Shown: piece by piece, positions 34,103-41,283 of the stretch | Position numbering within the stretch: the stretch's first letter is position 1 | Layout: each line of letters starts with the position of its first letter | From: an uncultured Lachnospiraceae bacterium | GTDB taxonomy: Bacteria; Bacillota; Clostridia; Lachnospirales; Lachnospiraceae | Direction of reading: 5' to 3' | NCBI GenBank assembly: GCA_947626945.1 | Contig: CANQUC010000006.1 | Coordinates: 1 to 64,000 of the forward strand | DNA: 64,000 nt | Program-made: the position numbers and the translations under genes | The notes under the pieces: model-generated | The model's database searches: none | The model's input: only the letters and a program-made list of their open reading frames with translations | Told to the model about the DNA's origin: nothing

Positions 34103-34294
34103 TTATTCACCTGCTTCGTTTGTCAGATAGGCTTCCGCTGTCAGCAGATCCGCTTTTGCGGGCGCGTCAGCGCCGGACTTGGTAGCAAAGAAAACACCAG
34201 TTAATAATAATGTAACAATTGCAAGGGCCGCAATCAGAATATTCAGCTTGCTCTTTCGCTCTTCCACTTCGTAAAACGCAGTTTCTTTTCTCAT
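34103..34294 (-). CDS. Small single-helix membrane protein, unknown
   Basis: A 63-residue protein with a charged N-terminus (MRKETAFYEVEERKSK), one membrane helix (LNILIAALAIVTLLLTGVFFA) and an Ala/Glu-rich exterior tail. No family recognised. It lies upstream of tcdA. An extended -10 (TGATATGAT) about 70 bases ahead suggests its own promoter. Reality is supported mainly by the helix and codon-like composition; moderately sure. Confidence 0.6.
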   Translation of the reverse strand: MRKETAFYEVEERKSKLNILIAALAIVTLLLTGVFFATKSGADAPAKADLLTAEAYLTNEAGE

Positions 34295-34364
34295 TAGAAT
34301 GCCATCTTTCTTTATATCAGCGCCGAAACGTAATTGGTATTTAATATATTTTTAATATATCAAA

Positions 34365-34370
34365 ATCATA
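34365..34370 (-). promoter_or_regulatory. Possible extended -10 promoter
   Basis: TATGAT preceded by TGA on the minus strand, about 70 bases upstream of the 63-codon membrane gene. No clear -35. Confidence 0.35.
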
Positions 34371-34387
34371 TCACAACTCTGTAATAT

Positions 34388-34450
34388 TTTCTACATTTTT
34401 CGACGGATTTCGATGTAGAAACGACGGCCCGCAAACGCAATAGCGTTTGT
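34388..34450. repeat. Two hairpins in the intergenic region after the BofC-like gene
   Basis: 34388-34421 has arms TTTCTACAT/ATGTAGAAA with an inner CGA/TCG; 34433-34450 has arms CAAACGC/GCGTTTG around a four-base loop. Neither has a T tract of terminator quality on the minus strand. The region 34295-34478 has no other gene. Confidence 0.5.
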
Positions 34451-34478
34451 ATAGTTTTGACAAAACATCCGTGCGTCC

Positions 34479-35075
34479 TCAACTGGAATGACTTTCCAGA
34501 AAGTCAAACACTTCCGACAGATCTTTCATATAAATGCCCTGAATGACCTGCAGCTTTACATCGTTTGGCAGGGATGCGGTCTCTATGCTGGTGTATTCAT
34601 ACACCGTCTTTTTGTCCACATAAAAAACAGTCACCATCCCCCGCTCGCTGGCAATGTAATATTTATATCCCGCGTTGGCGGAATTGAAATTCTTACGCAG
34701 CACGATCCGTTCCGGAGAAAAATACACAAGCGAATAATCCACAAATCCGGATTCCAGATCTTCAATGGACGGATCTTTTTCATAAGCTTCCAAAAGAGAC
34801 GCGATCTCCTCCCGGGTGCATCCGATATAATCTACCGGAATCTGATAAGTGGCCTGGGTGATGTTGTTGGTCTGGGTATCGTAAAGCTCCACCACATATT
34901 CCGTCTGCCTGTTGGTAACAGTTTGCCGGCCGGCGGTTTCCGCTTTGGGCATGGTATCCTCTGTAGAAACAAAATTCCGGCGCATCTGTCTGTAGGTGGT
35001 AAAATACGCGGCAAAAAACACCGTGACCGCCAGAAAGACAAAACAAAGAATGCCGATTACCGTGGATCGTTTCAT
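34479..35075 (-). CDS. BofC-like sporulation protein (BofC C-terminal domain)
   Basis: A 198-residue protein with an N-terminal membrane anchor (VIGILCFVFLAVTVFFAAYF) and an exterior part. The last ~85 residues (GMVTVFYVDKKTVYEY ... LPNDVKLQVIQGIYMKDL) resemble the BofC C-terminal domain; in B. subtilis BofC inhibits SpoIVB in the intermembrane space of the forespore and so times SigK. That a clostridial protein does the same is uncertain. Start: ATG at 35075 with GGAG nine bases before. It sits beside a SpoVB-like flippase. Confidence 0.6.
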   Translation of the reverse strand: MKRSTVIGILCFVFLAVTVFFAAYFTTYRQMRRNFVSTEDTMPKAETAGRQTVTNRQTEYVVELYDTQTNNITQATYQIPVDYIGCTREEIASLLEAYEKDPSIEDLESGFVDYSLVYFSPERIVLRKNFNSANAGYKYYIASERGMVTVFYVDKKTVYEYTSIETASLPNDVKLQVIQGIYMKDLSEVFDFLESHSS

Positions 35076-35161
35076 CACATTCACTCCTTTATCCATAGTA
35101 TCGGCATCCCAAAATGCTTTTATTCAATTAGATTTTCAAACAGACGCAGGCTGTATTTGGT

Positions 35162-36823
35162 TTACATAAAATGAAGCTTCTTTGCGGCCCGCACCAGAAC
35201 AGTTCCCTTTGGAAAACGAAGCAGCTCCTCCTCATCAACTCCGCCGATTTTGATCAGCACCGCAAAGTAACTGACAGCAGCCACCACAAGCGCCGCCAGG
35301 GTAGCGATCCGGTCCCCGATGATCCGGGACAGTCCAAACTGCGCAAGAAAACAGATGACGCCCATTACCAGGGAAGCCGCCACGGGCAGCAGAAACGTCT
35401 TTTTGATCTCCTGACGGTAACCGCTTTCCTTTCGGATGGCAAGGCCGTTCATGACGCACATCATGGCGGAAAACAGAATATTGGAAAAGACAACGGCATA
35501 GATCCCCATATGGAACAACTGAAGCATGACCACAAGAGCCGCCAGATGTACCACAAGGGAAATGGCCGCGTTTTTCACCGGGATCCGCATACGGTCGATT
35601 CCCTGCAATATGCCGTTTGACAAGGTGGACAAGCCGTACAGGGCCACGGAAATGCTGCCTGCCTGCAGCATCCTTTCCGCCAGATCATTGCCGCCCCGCC
35701 ACAGCAGACGCAGCACCGGCCCAGCCAGAACCGTCAGGCCTACCGCGCAGGGAATGGTCAGCACCATGGTAAACCGGGTGGAATCCTGGATCTTCTGCAT
35801 CATTCCTTTCTGATCGCCGGAAACCCGGGCCGCGGCAATGCTTGGGATCGTAGAAGCCGCCAGGGCTGAGGCAATGGCAATGGGCACATTGGTCAGCAGG
35901 CGGTATCTGCCGCTGAAAGCCCCCCACATGGTATTGTACTGTTTTGTAGTAAAGCCCTGTCCCAGCATCAGATTGTTGAACACGCCCTGATCCAGCACAT
36001 TGCTTACGTTATAGACCGCTGTACTGAGCACCACCGGCACAATGGTCACCAAAAGCAGTTTATAGATTTCCCGGTTGGAATCCAGTACGCCGCTTTTATC
36101 CCGCTGAAAGGAACGCTTCACAACCCGTCTGTACATCAAAAAGATCAGAATCAGAAAGATCAGGCCGGACAAAGCGCCTACTGTAGTGCCCAGGGTGCCG
36201 CCTGCGGCTCCATAGGCCACGCTTAACTGTTCCGGATTTTTTCCGTATTTCAGGCCATAGTCAAACAGTACTTTTGCCGCCGCAACGCTGACAACGGCAT
36301 TGACAATGCCCTCAATGATCTGAGAAAGCGCGGTGGGCACCGTAGTGCCAAGGCCCTGAAAATAGCCTCTGAAAACGCCCAGCACCGCCACAAAGAAAAT
36401 GCAGGGCGCAAGAACCTTTAACGCGTAGGCGCTGAGAGGCGACTTTAAAATCGAACCCGCAAACAGATCCGCGCAGAAAAAAGTCATAAGGCCTACCGCC
36501 AGGCCTACGGTCACCGCAAAGAAAAAGGCCCGCAGAAAATATCGGTAGGCATTTTTGTACTGACCCTTTGCCACAGTGGCGGACACCAGCTTGGACACTG
36601 CCAGCGGCAGGCTGTAAGACGAGATCAGAAGCAGGATGCTGTAGATCTCGTAGGCATTGGCGTAAATCCCGTTGCCCTCGTCTCCGATAATATTTGTAAG
36701 GGGCACCCGGTACAGCATGCCGATCAGCCGCACCACAATGGAAGCGGCGGCAAGGATGCTGCCCTGTATGATAAAATTAGATGCTTTGGACTGTTTTTTG
36801 GTTGCTGTCGTGTTCTGACCCAT
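35162..36823 (-). CDS. SpoVB-like polysaccharide/lipid flippase (MVF/MATE-type)
   Basis: A 553-residue integral membrane protein with about 14 hydrophobic segments, of the polysaccharide-export/MurJ-like superfamily. The N-terminal SKASNFIIQGSILAAASIVVRLIGMLYRVPL is typical of SpoVB and related lipid flippases; the basic stretches YRRVVKRSFQRDK and MYRR lie in cytoplasmic loops. It may move a lipid-linked cell-wall precursor, in spores for SpoVB. The precise substrate is not fixed. Lies upstream of the BofC-like gene and downstream of ybeY. Confidence 0.85.
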   Translation of the reverse strand: MGQNTTATKKQSKASNFIIQGSILAAASIVVRLIGMLYRVPLTNIIGDEGNGIYANAYEIYSILLLISSYSLPLAVSKLVSATVAKGQYKNAYRYFLRAFFFAVTVGLAVGLMTFFCADLFAGSILKSPLSAYALKVLAPCIFFVAVLGVFRGYFQGLGTTVPTALSQIIEGIVNAVVSVAAAKVLFDYGLKYGKNPEQLSVAYGAAGGTLGTTVGALSGLIFLILIFLMYRRVVKRSFQRDKSGVLDSNREIYKLLLVTIVPVVLSTAVYNVSNVLDQGVFNNLMLGQGFTTKQYNTMWGAFSGRYRLLTNVPIAIASALAASTIPSIAAARVSGDQKGMMQKIQDSTRFTMVLTIPCAVGLTVLAGPVLRLLWRGGNDLAERMLQAGSISVALYGLSTLSNGILQGIDRMRIPVKNAAISLVVHLAALVVMLQLFHMGIYAVVFSNILFSAMMCVMNGLAIRKESGYRQEIKKTFLLPVAASLVMGVICFLAQFGLSRIIGDRIATLAALVVAAVSYFAVLIKIGGVDEEELLRFPKGTVLVRAAKKLHFM

Positions 36824-36849
36824 AAAGGCTGTTCCTCTTTTTCACAGGT

Positions 36850-37347
36850 TTATCTTTTGATCCCCAGTCTCTCCAGGATGATCCGCTGCTTCTCTTCCAT
36901 CTTTTTTGCCTCATCCGGATCTTCATGATCATAGCCAAAAAGATGCAGCATGCTGTGCGCGATGAGAAAAGCGTATTCTCTTTTCACGGAATGGCCGTAG
37001 GCTTCTGCCTGCTTTGTCACCCGATCCAGAGAAATGATGATATCTCCAAGAAGCAGCTCTCCCGTATCCGGATCAAAGTGATCCTCCTGCTTTTCTTCCA
37101 GAAGCGCATAATCCAGAAAGGCGTCCGGCTCCTGCATGGGAAAAGAAAGCACATCCGTGGCCCGGTCAATCTGCCGGTATTCCCGATTCAGCCTGCGGAT
37201 GGACGGATCATCTGTTAAGATCAGGCCGATCTGACACTCATAGGGGCAGTTTTCTTCCCTGATCACCGCCTCCGTTACCGTTTCGGCGACGGTCTGAAAA
37301 TCCAGATCCGGCAAAGGCGGACATGTAAGTTCTATCTGAAGGCTCAT
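36850..37347 (-). CDS. ybeY: Endoribonuclease YbeY (rRNA maturation)
   Basis: Metal-dependent ribonuclease for 16S rRNA 3'-end maturation and 70S quality control. 165 residues. The zinc motif reads HSMLHLFGYDHED near residue 132: the three His are present, and Ser replaces the usual Gly after the first His. NREYRQIDRATDVLSFP (read in part) is the other family motif. It begins inside the end of phoH (ATGA overlap), as in other Firmicutes. Confidence 0.95.
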   Translation of the reverse strand: MSLQIELTCPPLPDLDFQTVAETVTEAVIREENCPYECQIGLILTDDPSIRRLNREYRQIDRATDVLSFPMQEPDAFLDYALLEEKQEDHFDPDTGELLLGDIIISLDRVTKQAEAYGHSVKREYAFLIAHSMLHLFGYDHEDPDEAKKMEEKQRIILERLGIKR

Positions 37348-38324
37348 GGTTTTTTCCTCTTTTGTTTTACGCGGTTTTCGTATTCCTCATAGGCGGTGAC
37401 GATCTTCTGTACAAGGGGATGGCGCACCACGTCCTTGCTTGTCAGATAACAAAAGGCAATCTCGTCCACCTTTGACAGAACCCGGGTGGCAACCTCAAGA
37501 CCGGATTTGACATCTTTTGGCAGGTCCTTCTGGGTGGCGTCGCCGGTAATGATCACCTTGGAGCCAAAACCGATCCGGGTCAGAAACATTTTCATCTGAG
37601 CGGGGGTGGTATTCTGGGCCTCATCCAAAATGATAAAAGCGTTGTCCAGCGTGCGTCCGCGCATGTAGGCAAGCGGCGCCACCTCGATCAGGCCTTTTTC
37701 CATGTTCCGCGCAAAGCTTTCCGGCCCCATGATCTGATACAGGGCGTCGTAAAGAGGCCGCAGGTAAGGGTCTACCTTGCTCTGCAGATCTCCGGGCAGA
37801 AACCCAAGCTTCTCTCCTGCCTCAATGGCAGGCCTGGTCAGGATGATCCGTCCCACCTCGCCGCTTTTGAAAGCAGTGACGGCCATGGCCATGGCAAGAT
37901 AGGTTTTTCCTGTTCCGGCAGGTCCGACGCCAAAGGTGATCATTCTGTTCCGGATGCTGTCCACATATTCCTTTTGACCCAGTGTTTTGGGCTTGACGGG
38001 CTTTCCGTTGACCGTATGGCAGATACAGTCTTTGTCGATTTCCAGAAGACCGTTTTGGTTTTCCTCAAAGGCAAGGGCAATGGCGTAATCCACCTGCTGC
38101 TCCGTAATGACGGTTCCCCGTTTTGACAGCTCTACCAGCTGAAAAAAAACTGTCTGAGCCCGCTGTACCGCCGTCTGGCTGCCTACCAGCTTCAGTTCGC
38201 TGTCTCTGGCAATGATGGTCACTGTCAGGGCTTTTTCGATTTTTTTTACATAAGAATCAAACTGACCGAACACATTTTTTTCATGGTCGGCCGGTATTTC
38301 CAATATGGCTTCTGTTAAGCTCAT
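37344..38324 (-). CDS. phoH: PhoH-family ATPase
   Basis: Cytoplasmic P-loop ATPase; exact role not settled, thought to be RNA related. 326 residues from ATG at 38324 with GGAGG before it (the upstream frame extends into yqfD and is rejected). GPAGTGKTYLAMAMAV near residue 125 is Walker A and IILDEAQN near 225 is Walker B. The first ~100 residues resemble a KH-like domain. It overlaps yqfD by four bases (ATGA) and ybeY in the same way, so the three genes are translationally linked. Confidence 0.95.
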   Translation of the reverse strand: MSLTEAILEIPADHEKNVFGQFDSYVKKIEKALTVTIIARDSELKLVGSQTAVQRAQTVFFQLVELSKRGTVITEQQVDYAIALAFEENQNGLLEIDKDCICHTVNGKPVKPKTLGQKEYVDSIRNRMITFGVGPAGTGKTYLAMAMAVTAFKSGEVGRIILTRPAIEAGEKLGFLPGDLQSKVDPYLRPLYDALYQIMGPESFARNMEKGLIEVAPLAYMRGRTLDNAFIILDEAQNTTPAQMKMFLTRIGFGSKVIITGDATQKDLPKDVKSGLEVATRVLSKVDEIAFCYLTSKDVVRHPLVQKIVTAYEEYENRVKQKRKKP

Positions 38325-39553
38325 TGCTGTTCCTCCAGGGGCAAAGACGTGTTTTCCAGAGGCTCTGACGGCCTGTGGGTTCCCGCGGGACCAACCACCG
38401 TCAGCTGCCCGGATGTTACACATTCTTTTTCTCCCAGAACTATTTTAACACGATTTTCGATAATTTCTACCCCCTTTTTTTTGAAATCCTCCGCCCAGGC
38501 CTGAAAATGCCTGTTGGCCAGATCTTTTGCCTCTTCCCGCGTATATTTTTCCGTGACGGTGTCATAGGCTTTCATAACCTGGTACCGGTATGAAATGGGA
38601 AGAAAAAAAGTCTTTCCGATTACAAGGGTCTTCTCCGTTGTCTCGGTATCATAATTTGAAAAAGAGGGTTTTCCGCTTAAGAGCCGCAGTTCCTTTTTCA
38701 GGATCCGGACGGTCAGATTCCGTTTCTTTTTTCCGCTGTATGTTTTTACTTCATGGCGGTAGGCAATGTGGTCTTCATAGTTTACCACCCTTTCCAAAAG
38801 CACATCGCCGTCCGCGTATCCCTCCGCGTAGCCGGTTACCGTTCCCCCGTCGTCTTTCCGCTCTTCTCTGCCGGAAATCAGGATCTGACCCTTTTCCACC
38901 TGCTGTCCTTCACAGACCATCGGCGTTCCGGTTCTGGTAATGATGCTGACCACGGTTCCCGCATCCTCCGCCACCAGATCCGCCGTCTCCTCATGAGGCT
39001 CCTCCTCTTCATAGCTGTCCACGTTTTCTTTGATCTGGATGTGCAGATTGGTACCCTCCAGAGAGGCGCCTACCCAGATGATATCCTGAAATTCCGCCCG
39101 GATATCTGCCTCGATCTTTTGACAGTCTACCCTGGATTTTGCCATGCCGTACTGCACATTGGTCTCTTTCAGAAATGTGATGATCTCCTCCGGACTGTGC
39201 CGTTTCAGTCCTGTAACCTGGATCTGCCAGATAAACAGCGTCAGCACCCAGATCAGCGCCAGAGCCAGCAGCACAGACAGGGGAAATACTTTTCTGGAAC
39301 CGTATTTCTGAAAAAAAAAGGGCATTCCGTAATGCCCTCTGATCCTGATCTTGGTTCTGGTCTTTCTGACGATCTCTTTGATGCGAAAAAAATCTTTGAC
39401 ACTGATATACATCTCGTAAGCGTCTCCCGCAGGGGCAAGACCCCACAAAATAATCCCATGAAAGGCGCAGAGATTGAGAAAGCGCTCCGGAAGCGGACTT
39501 TCGATCCGGATGCGCAGATATCCCTTCAGATAACGAATGAATTTGCCCGGCAT
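38321..39553 (-). CDS. yqfD: Sporulation protein YqfD
   Basis: A 410-residue protein of the YqfD family, needed in B. subtilis for engulfment-stage events in the mother cell. Residues ~80-105 (FPLSVLLALALIWVLTLFIW) form a single membrane helix; the C-terminal part is exterior and includes many Glu/Lys. ATG at 39553 with GGAGG before it; the longer frame is rejected. Follows yqfC by eight bases, as in bacilli. Confidence 0.93.
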   Translation of the reverse strand: MPGKFIRYLKGYLRIRIESPLPERFLNLCAFHGIILWGLAPAGDAYEMYISVKDFFRIKEIVRKTRTKIRIRGHYGMPFFFQKYGSRKVFPLSVLLALALIWVLTLFIWQIQVTGLKRHSPEEIITFLKETNVQYGMAKSRVDCQKIEADIRAEFQDIIWVGASLEGTNLHIQIKENVDSYEEEEPHEETADLVAEDAGTVVSIITRTGTPMVCEGQQVEKGQILISGREERKDDGGTVTGYAEGYADGDVLLERVVNYEDHIAYRHEVKTYSGKKKRNLTVRILKKELRLLSGKPSFSNYDTETTEKTLVIGKTFFLPISYRYQVMKAYDTVTEKYTREEAKDLANRHFQAWAEDFKKKGVEIIENRVKIVLGEKECVTSGQLTVVGPAGTHRPSEPLENTSLPLEEQQ

Positions 39554-39561
39554 ATATCCTC

Positions 39562-39816
39562 CTAGCGATACAAGATTTCCTGGATCTGACCGTTGATCTT
39601 CATTTCCTCTGCCGTATAATAAGAGATCAGCAGATTTTCTCCAATGATCTCCACCAGACATTCCTTAGTCTGAACAATGATTTTTTTTGTGGAATATTCC
39701 AGAATCCCCTTATAGTTTTCCAGAGAGATCTCGCTGTCTCCGCTGGCGGTCAGCGTGACCGCCCCAAACGCCAAATCCCTGGGCAGCTGTAAATGCTCCG
39801 CAATCTCACGTTTCAT
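39562..39816 (-). CDS. yqfC: Sporulation protein YqfC
   Basis: Small YabP/YqfC-family protein (84 residues) acting in the mother cell during sporulation, typically beside yqfD. Sequence MKREIAEHLQLPRDLAFG ... LENYKGILEYSTKKI fits the family. Start at ATG 39816, because the longer open frame would begin before a SigE-like promoter (CATACATAT). Ribosome site is weak (GGGCGG). Confidence 0.85.
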   Translation of the reverse strand: MKREIAEHLQLPRDLAFGAVTLTASGDSEISLENYKGILEYSTKKIIVQTKECLVEIIGENLLISYYTAEEMKINGQIQEILYR

Positions 39817-39849
39817 ACAACACCGCCCAGGGACTTTTCTCACCTTACT

Positions 39850-39858
39850 ATATGTATG
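39850..39858 (-). promoter_or_regulatory. SigE-like -10 of the yqfC-yqfD-phoH-ybeY unit
   Basis: CATACATAT on the minus strand matches the SigE -10 (CATACA-T); an ATA-containing -35 lies about 14-17 bases upstream but is weak. It suits the mother-cell expression known for yqfC/yqfD. Confidence 0.45.
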
Positions 39859-39888
39859 ACTGCTTGCCACTTATACCAGTCAACTTTT

Positions 39889-40902
39889 TTAACCGTTGTA
39901 GCCGTTTGGATTGGCGCTTTGCCACCGCCAGGCATCCTGACACATCTTCTTCAGATTCCGCTCTGCCTTCCAGCCAAGACATTCCAGCGCAAGGGACGGA
40001 TCCGCATAGCAGGTATCAATATCGCCGCTTCTTCTGCCTTTGATCTGATAGGGGATCTTTCTGCCGATCACATCCTCAAAGCTGTGAATCACATCCAGAA
40101 CGCTGTATCCGATCCCGGTGCCCAGATTGTAAACTTTCACACCCTTTTTCTCCTCCAGGTGCTCAATGGCTTTTACATGCCCCACGGCCAGATCCACCAC
40201 ATGGATATAATCGCGCACGCCGGTGCCGTCAGGCGTGTCATAATCATTTCCATATACATTGACATATTCCCGTTTTCCTACGGCCACCTGCGTCACATAG
40301 GGAACCAGATTGTTGGGGATGCCCTTGGGATCTTCTCCGATCAGGCCGCTTTCATGGGCGCCGATGGGATTGAAATAACGAAGAAGCGTTACGTTCCACC
40401 GGGGATCTGCCACTGTAAAATCCCGGAGGATCTCTTCGATCATCAGCTTGGTTCTTCCGTAGGGGTTGGTCACGGAAAGAGGAAAATCCTCCCGGATGGG
40501 CACCGTCTTTGGCTTGCCGTACACAGTTGCCGATGAGCTGAACACAATGTTGCGGACCCCGAATTTGTTCATTACGTCGCAGAGCACCAGTGTCCCGGTA
40601 ATATTATTGTGGTAGTATGTCAGAGGTTTTTCCACAGATTCCGGAACGGATTTCAGCCCCGCGAAATGGATCACCCCATAGATATCCTCTTTTTCAAAAA
40701 TCCGCTCCAGGCCTTCCCGGTCCAGAATATCCGTTTCATAAAAGGTCAGCGTTTTCCCGGTGAGTTCTTCTACCCGCCGCAGGCTTTCTCTGCTGGAATT
40801 GTAAAGATTGTCCACTACCACCACCTGATAACCTGCGTTTAAAAGCTCCAGACAGGTATGGCTTCCGATAAATCCGGCTCCGCCGGTTACTAAAATAGTC
40901 AT
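39889..40902 (-). CDS. galE: UDP-glucose 4-epimerase
   Basis: NAD-dependent interconversion of UDP-glucose and UDP-galactose. 337 residues: GGAGFIGSHTCLELL at the N-terminus, SSATVYG near residue 122, YGRTKLMIEEI near residue 148 (Tyr-x3-Lys) and NPIGAH. Monocistronic or loosely coupled. rpsU ends in a strong hairpin just upstream of it. Confidence 0.95.
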   Translation of the reverse strand: MTILVTGGAGFIGSHTCLELLNAGYQVVVVDNLYNSSRESLRRVEELTGKTLTFYETDILDREGLERIFEKEDIYGVIHFAGLKSVPESVEKPLTYYHNNITGTLVLCDVMNKFGVRNIVFSSSATVYGKPKTVPIREDFPLSVTNPYGRTKLMIEEILRDFTVADPRWNVTLLRYFNPIGAHESGLIGEDPKGIPNNLVPYVTQVAVGKREYVNVYGNDYDTPDGTGVRDYIHVVDLAVGHVKAIEHLEEKKGVKVYNLGTGIGYSVLDVIHSFEDVIGRKIPYQIKGRRSGDIDTCYADPSLALECLGWKAERNLKKMCQDAWRWQSANPNGYNG

Positions 40903-40933
40903 ATTACCCCACCTTATGTTTGTTTTGATTTAA

Positions 40934-40964
40934 AAGAAGGGCATATCATATGATATGCCCCTTT
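40934..40964 (-). terminator. Terminator of rpsU
   Basis: A perfect 22-base palindrome GGGCATATCA-TATGATATGCCC at 40939-40960, followed on the minus strand by TTCTTTT. Confidence 0.85.
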
Positions 40965-40972
40965 CATAAACA

Positions 40973-41149
40973 TCAATTATATTTACGTTTTCTGGCCGCT
41001 TCCGATTTCTTTTTACGCTTTACGCTTGGTTTCTCGTAATGCTCTCTCTTGCGGATCTCCTGCTGAATGCCGGCCTTGGCGCAATTTCTCTTAAATCTTC
41101 TGAGTGCGCTGTCAAGAGTCTCATTTTCTTTTACAACCACATTTGACAT
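40973..41149 (-). CDS. rpsU: Ribosomal protein S21
   Basis: A 58-residue, very basic protein of the small subunit. It starts [19 protein letters not shown] and ends in a run of Lys/Arg, as S21 does. GGAGGGAGGTAAGGTT precedes the ATG. It lies between galE and alaS and has its own promoter, a structured leader and a terminator. It falls below the usual size cut of open frame listings. Confidence 0.96.
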   Translation of the reverse strand: MSNVVVKENETLDSALRRFKRNCAKAGIQQEIRKREHYEKPSVKRKKKSEAARKRKYN

Positions 41150-41190
41150 AACCTTACCTCCCTCCAGCTGCGAAATTGTGCATCTACAAC

Positions 41191-41231
41191 TGTTAGGTGC
41201 CTGTGCACTAACATTAGTGCGTTTGCACTAA
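41191..41231. repeat. Alternating hairpin arms in the rpsU leader
   Basis: On the transcript the order is TTAGTGC (41225-41231), GCACTAA (41214-41220), TTAGTGC with TG before it (41205-41213) and GCACCTAACA (41191-41200). Arm 1 pairs with 2, arm 2 with 3, and arm 3 with 4 with a single-base bulge. The first arm starts at or within a base of the likely transcription start. The arms can make exclusive structures. Confidence 0.65.
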
Positions 41232-41236
41232 AATGA

Positions 41237-41264
41237 ATTATATCATAAAATGAAAATTCGTCAA
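41237..41264 (-). promoter_or_regulatory. Promoter of rpsU
   Basis: TTGACG (41259-41264) and TATAAT (41237-41242) on the minus strand, 16 bases apart, with an extended TGA before the -10. Transcription would start near 41230. Confidence 0.75.
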
Positions 41265-41283
41265 CTGTTATTGTAATTTTTCT

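Noticed and set aside
41150..41283. A T-box in the alaS or rpsU region
   Set aside because: The alaS transcript starts close to the small ORF and no T-box bulge was seen; the arms before rpsU are short repeats, not T-box elements.
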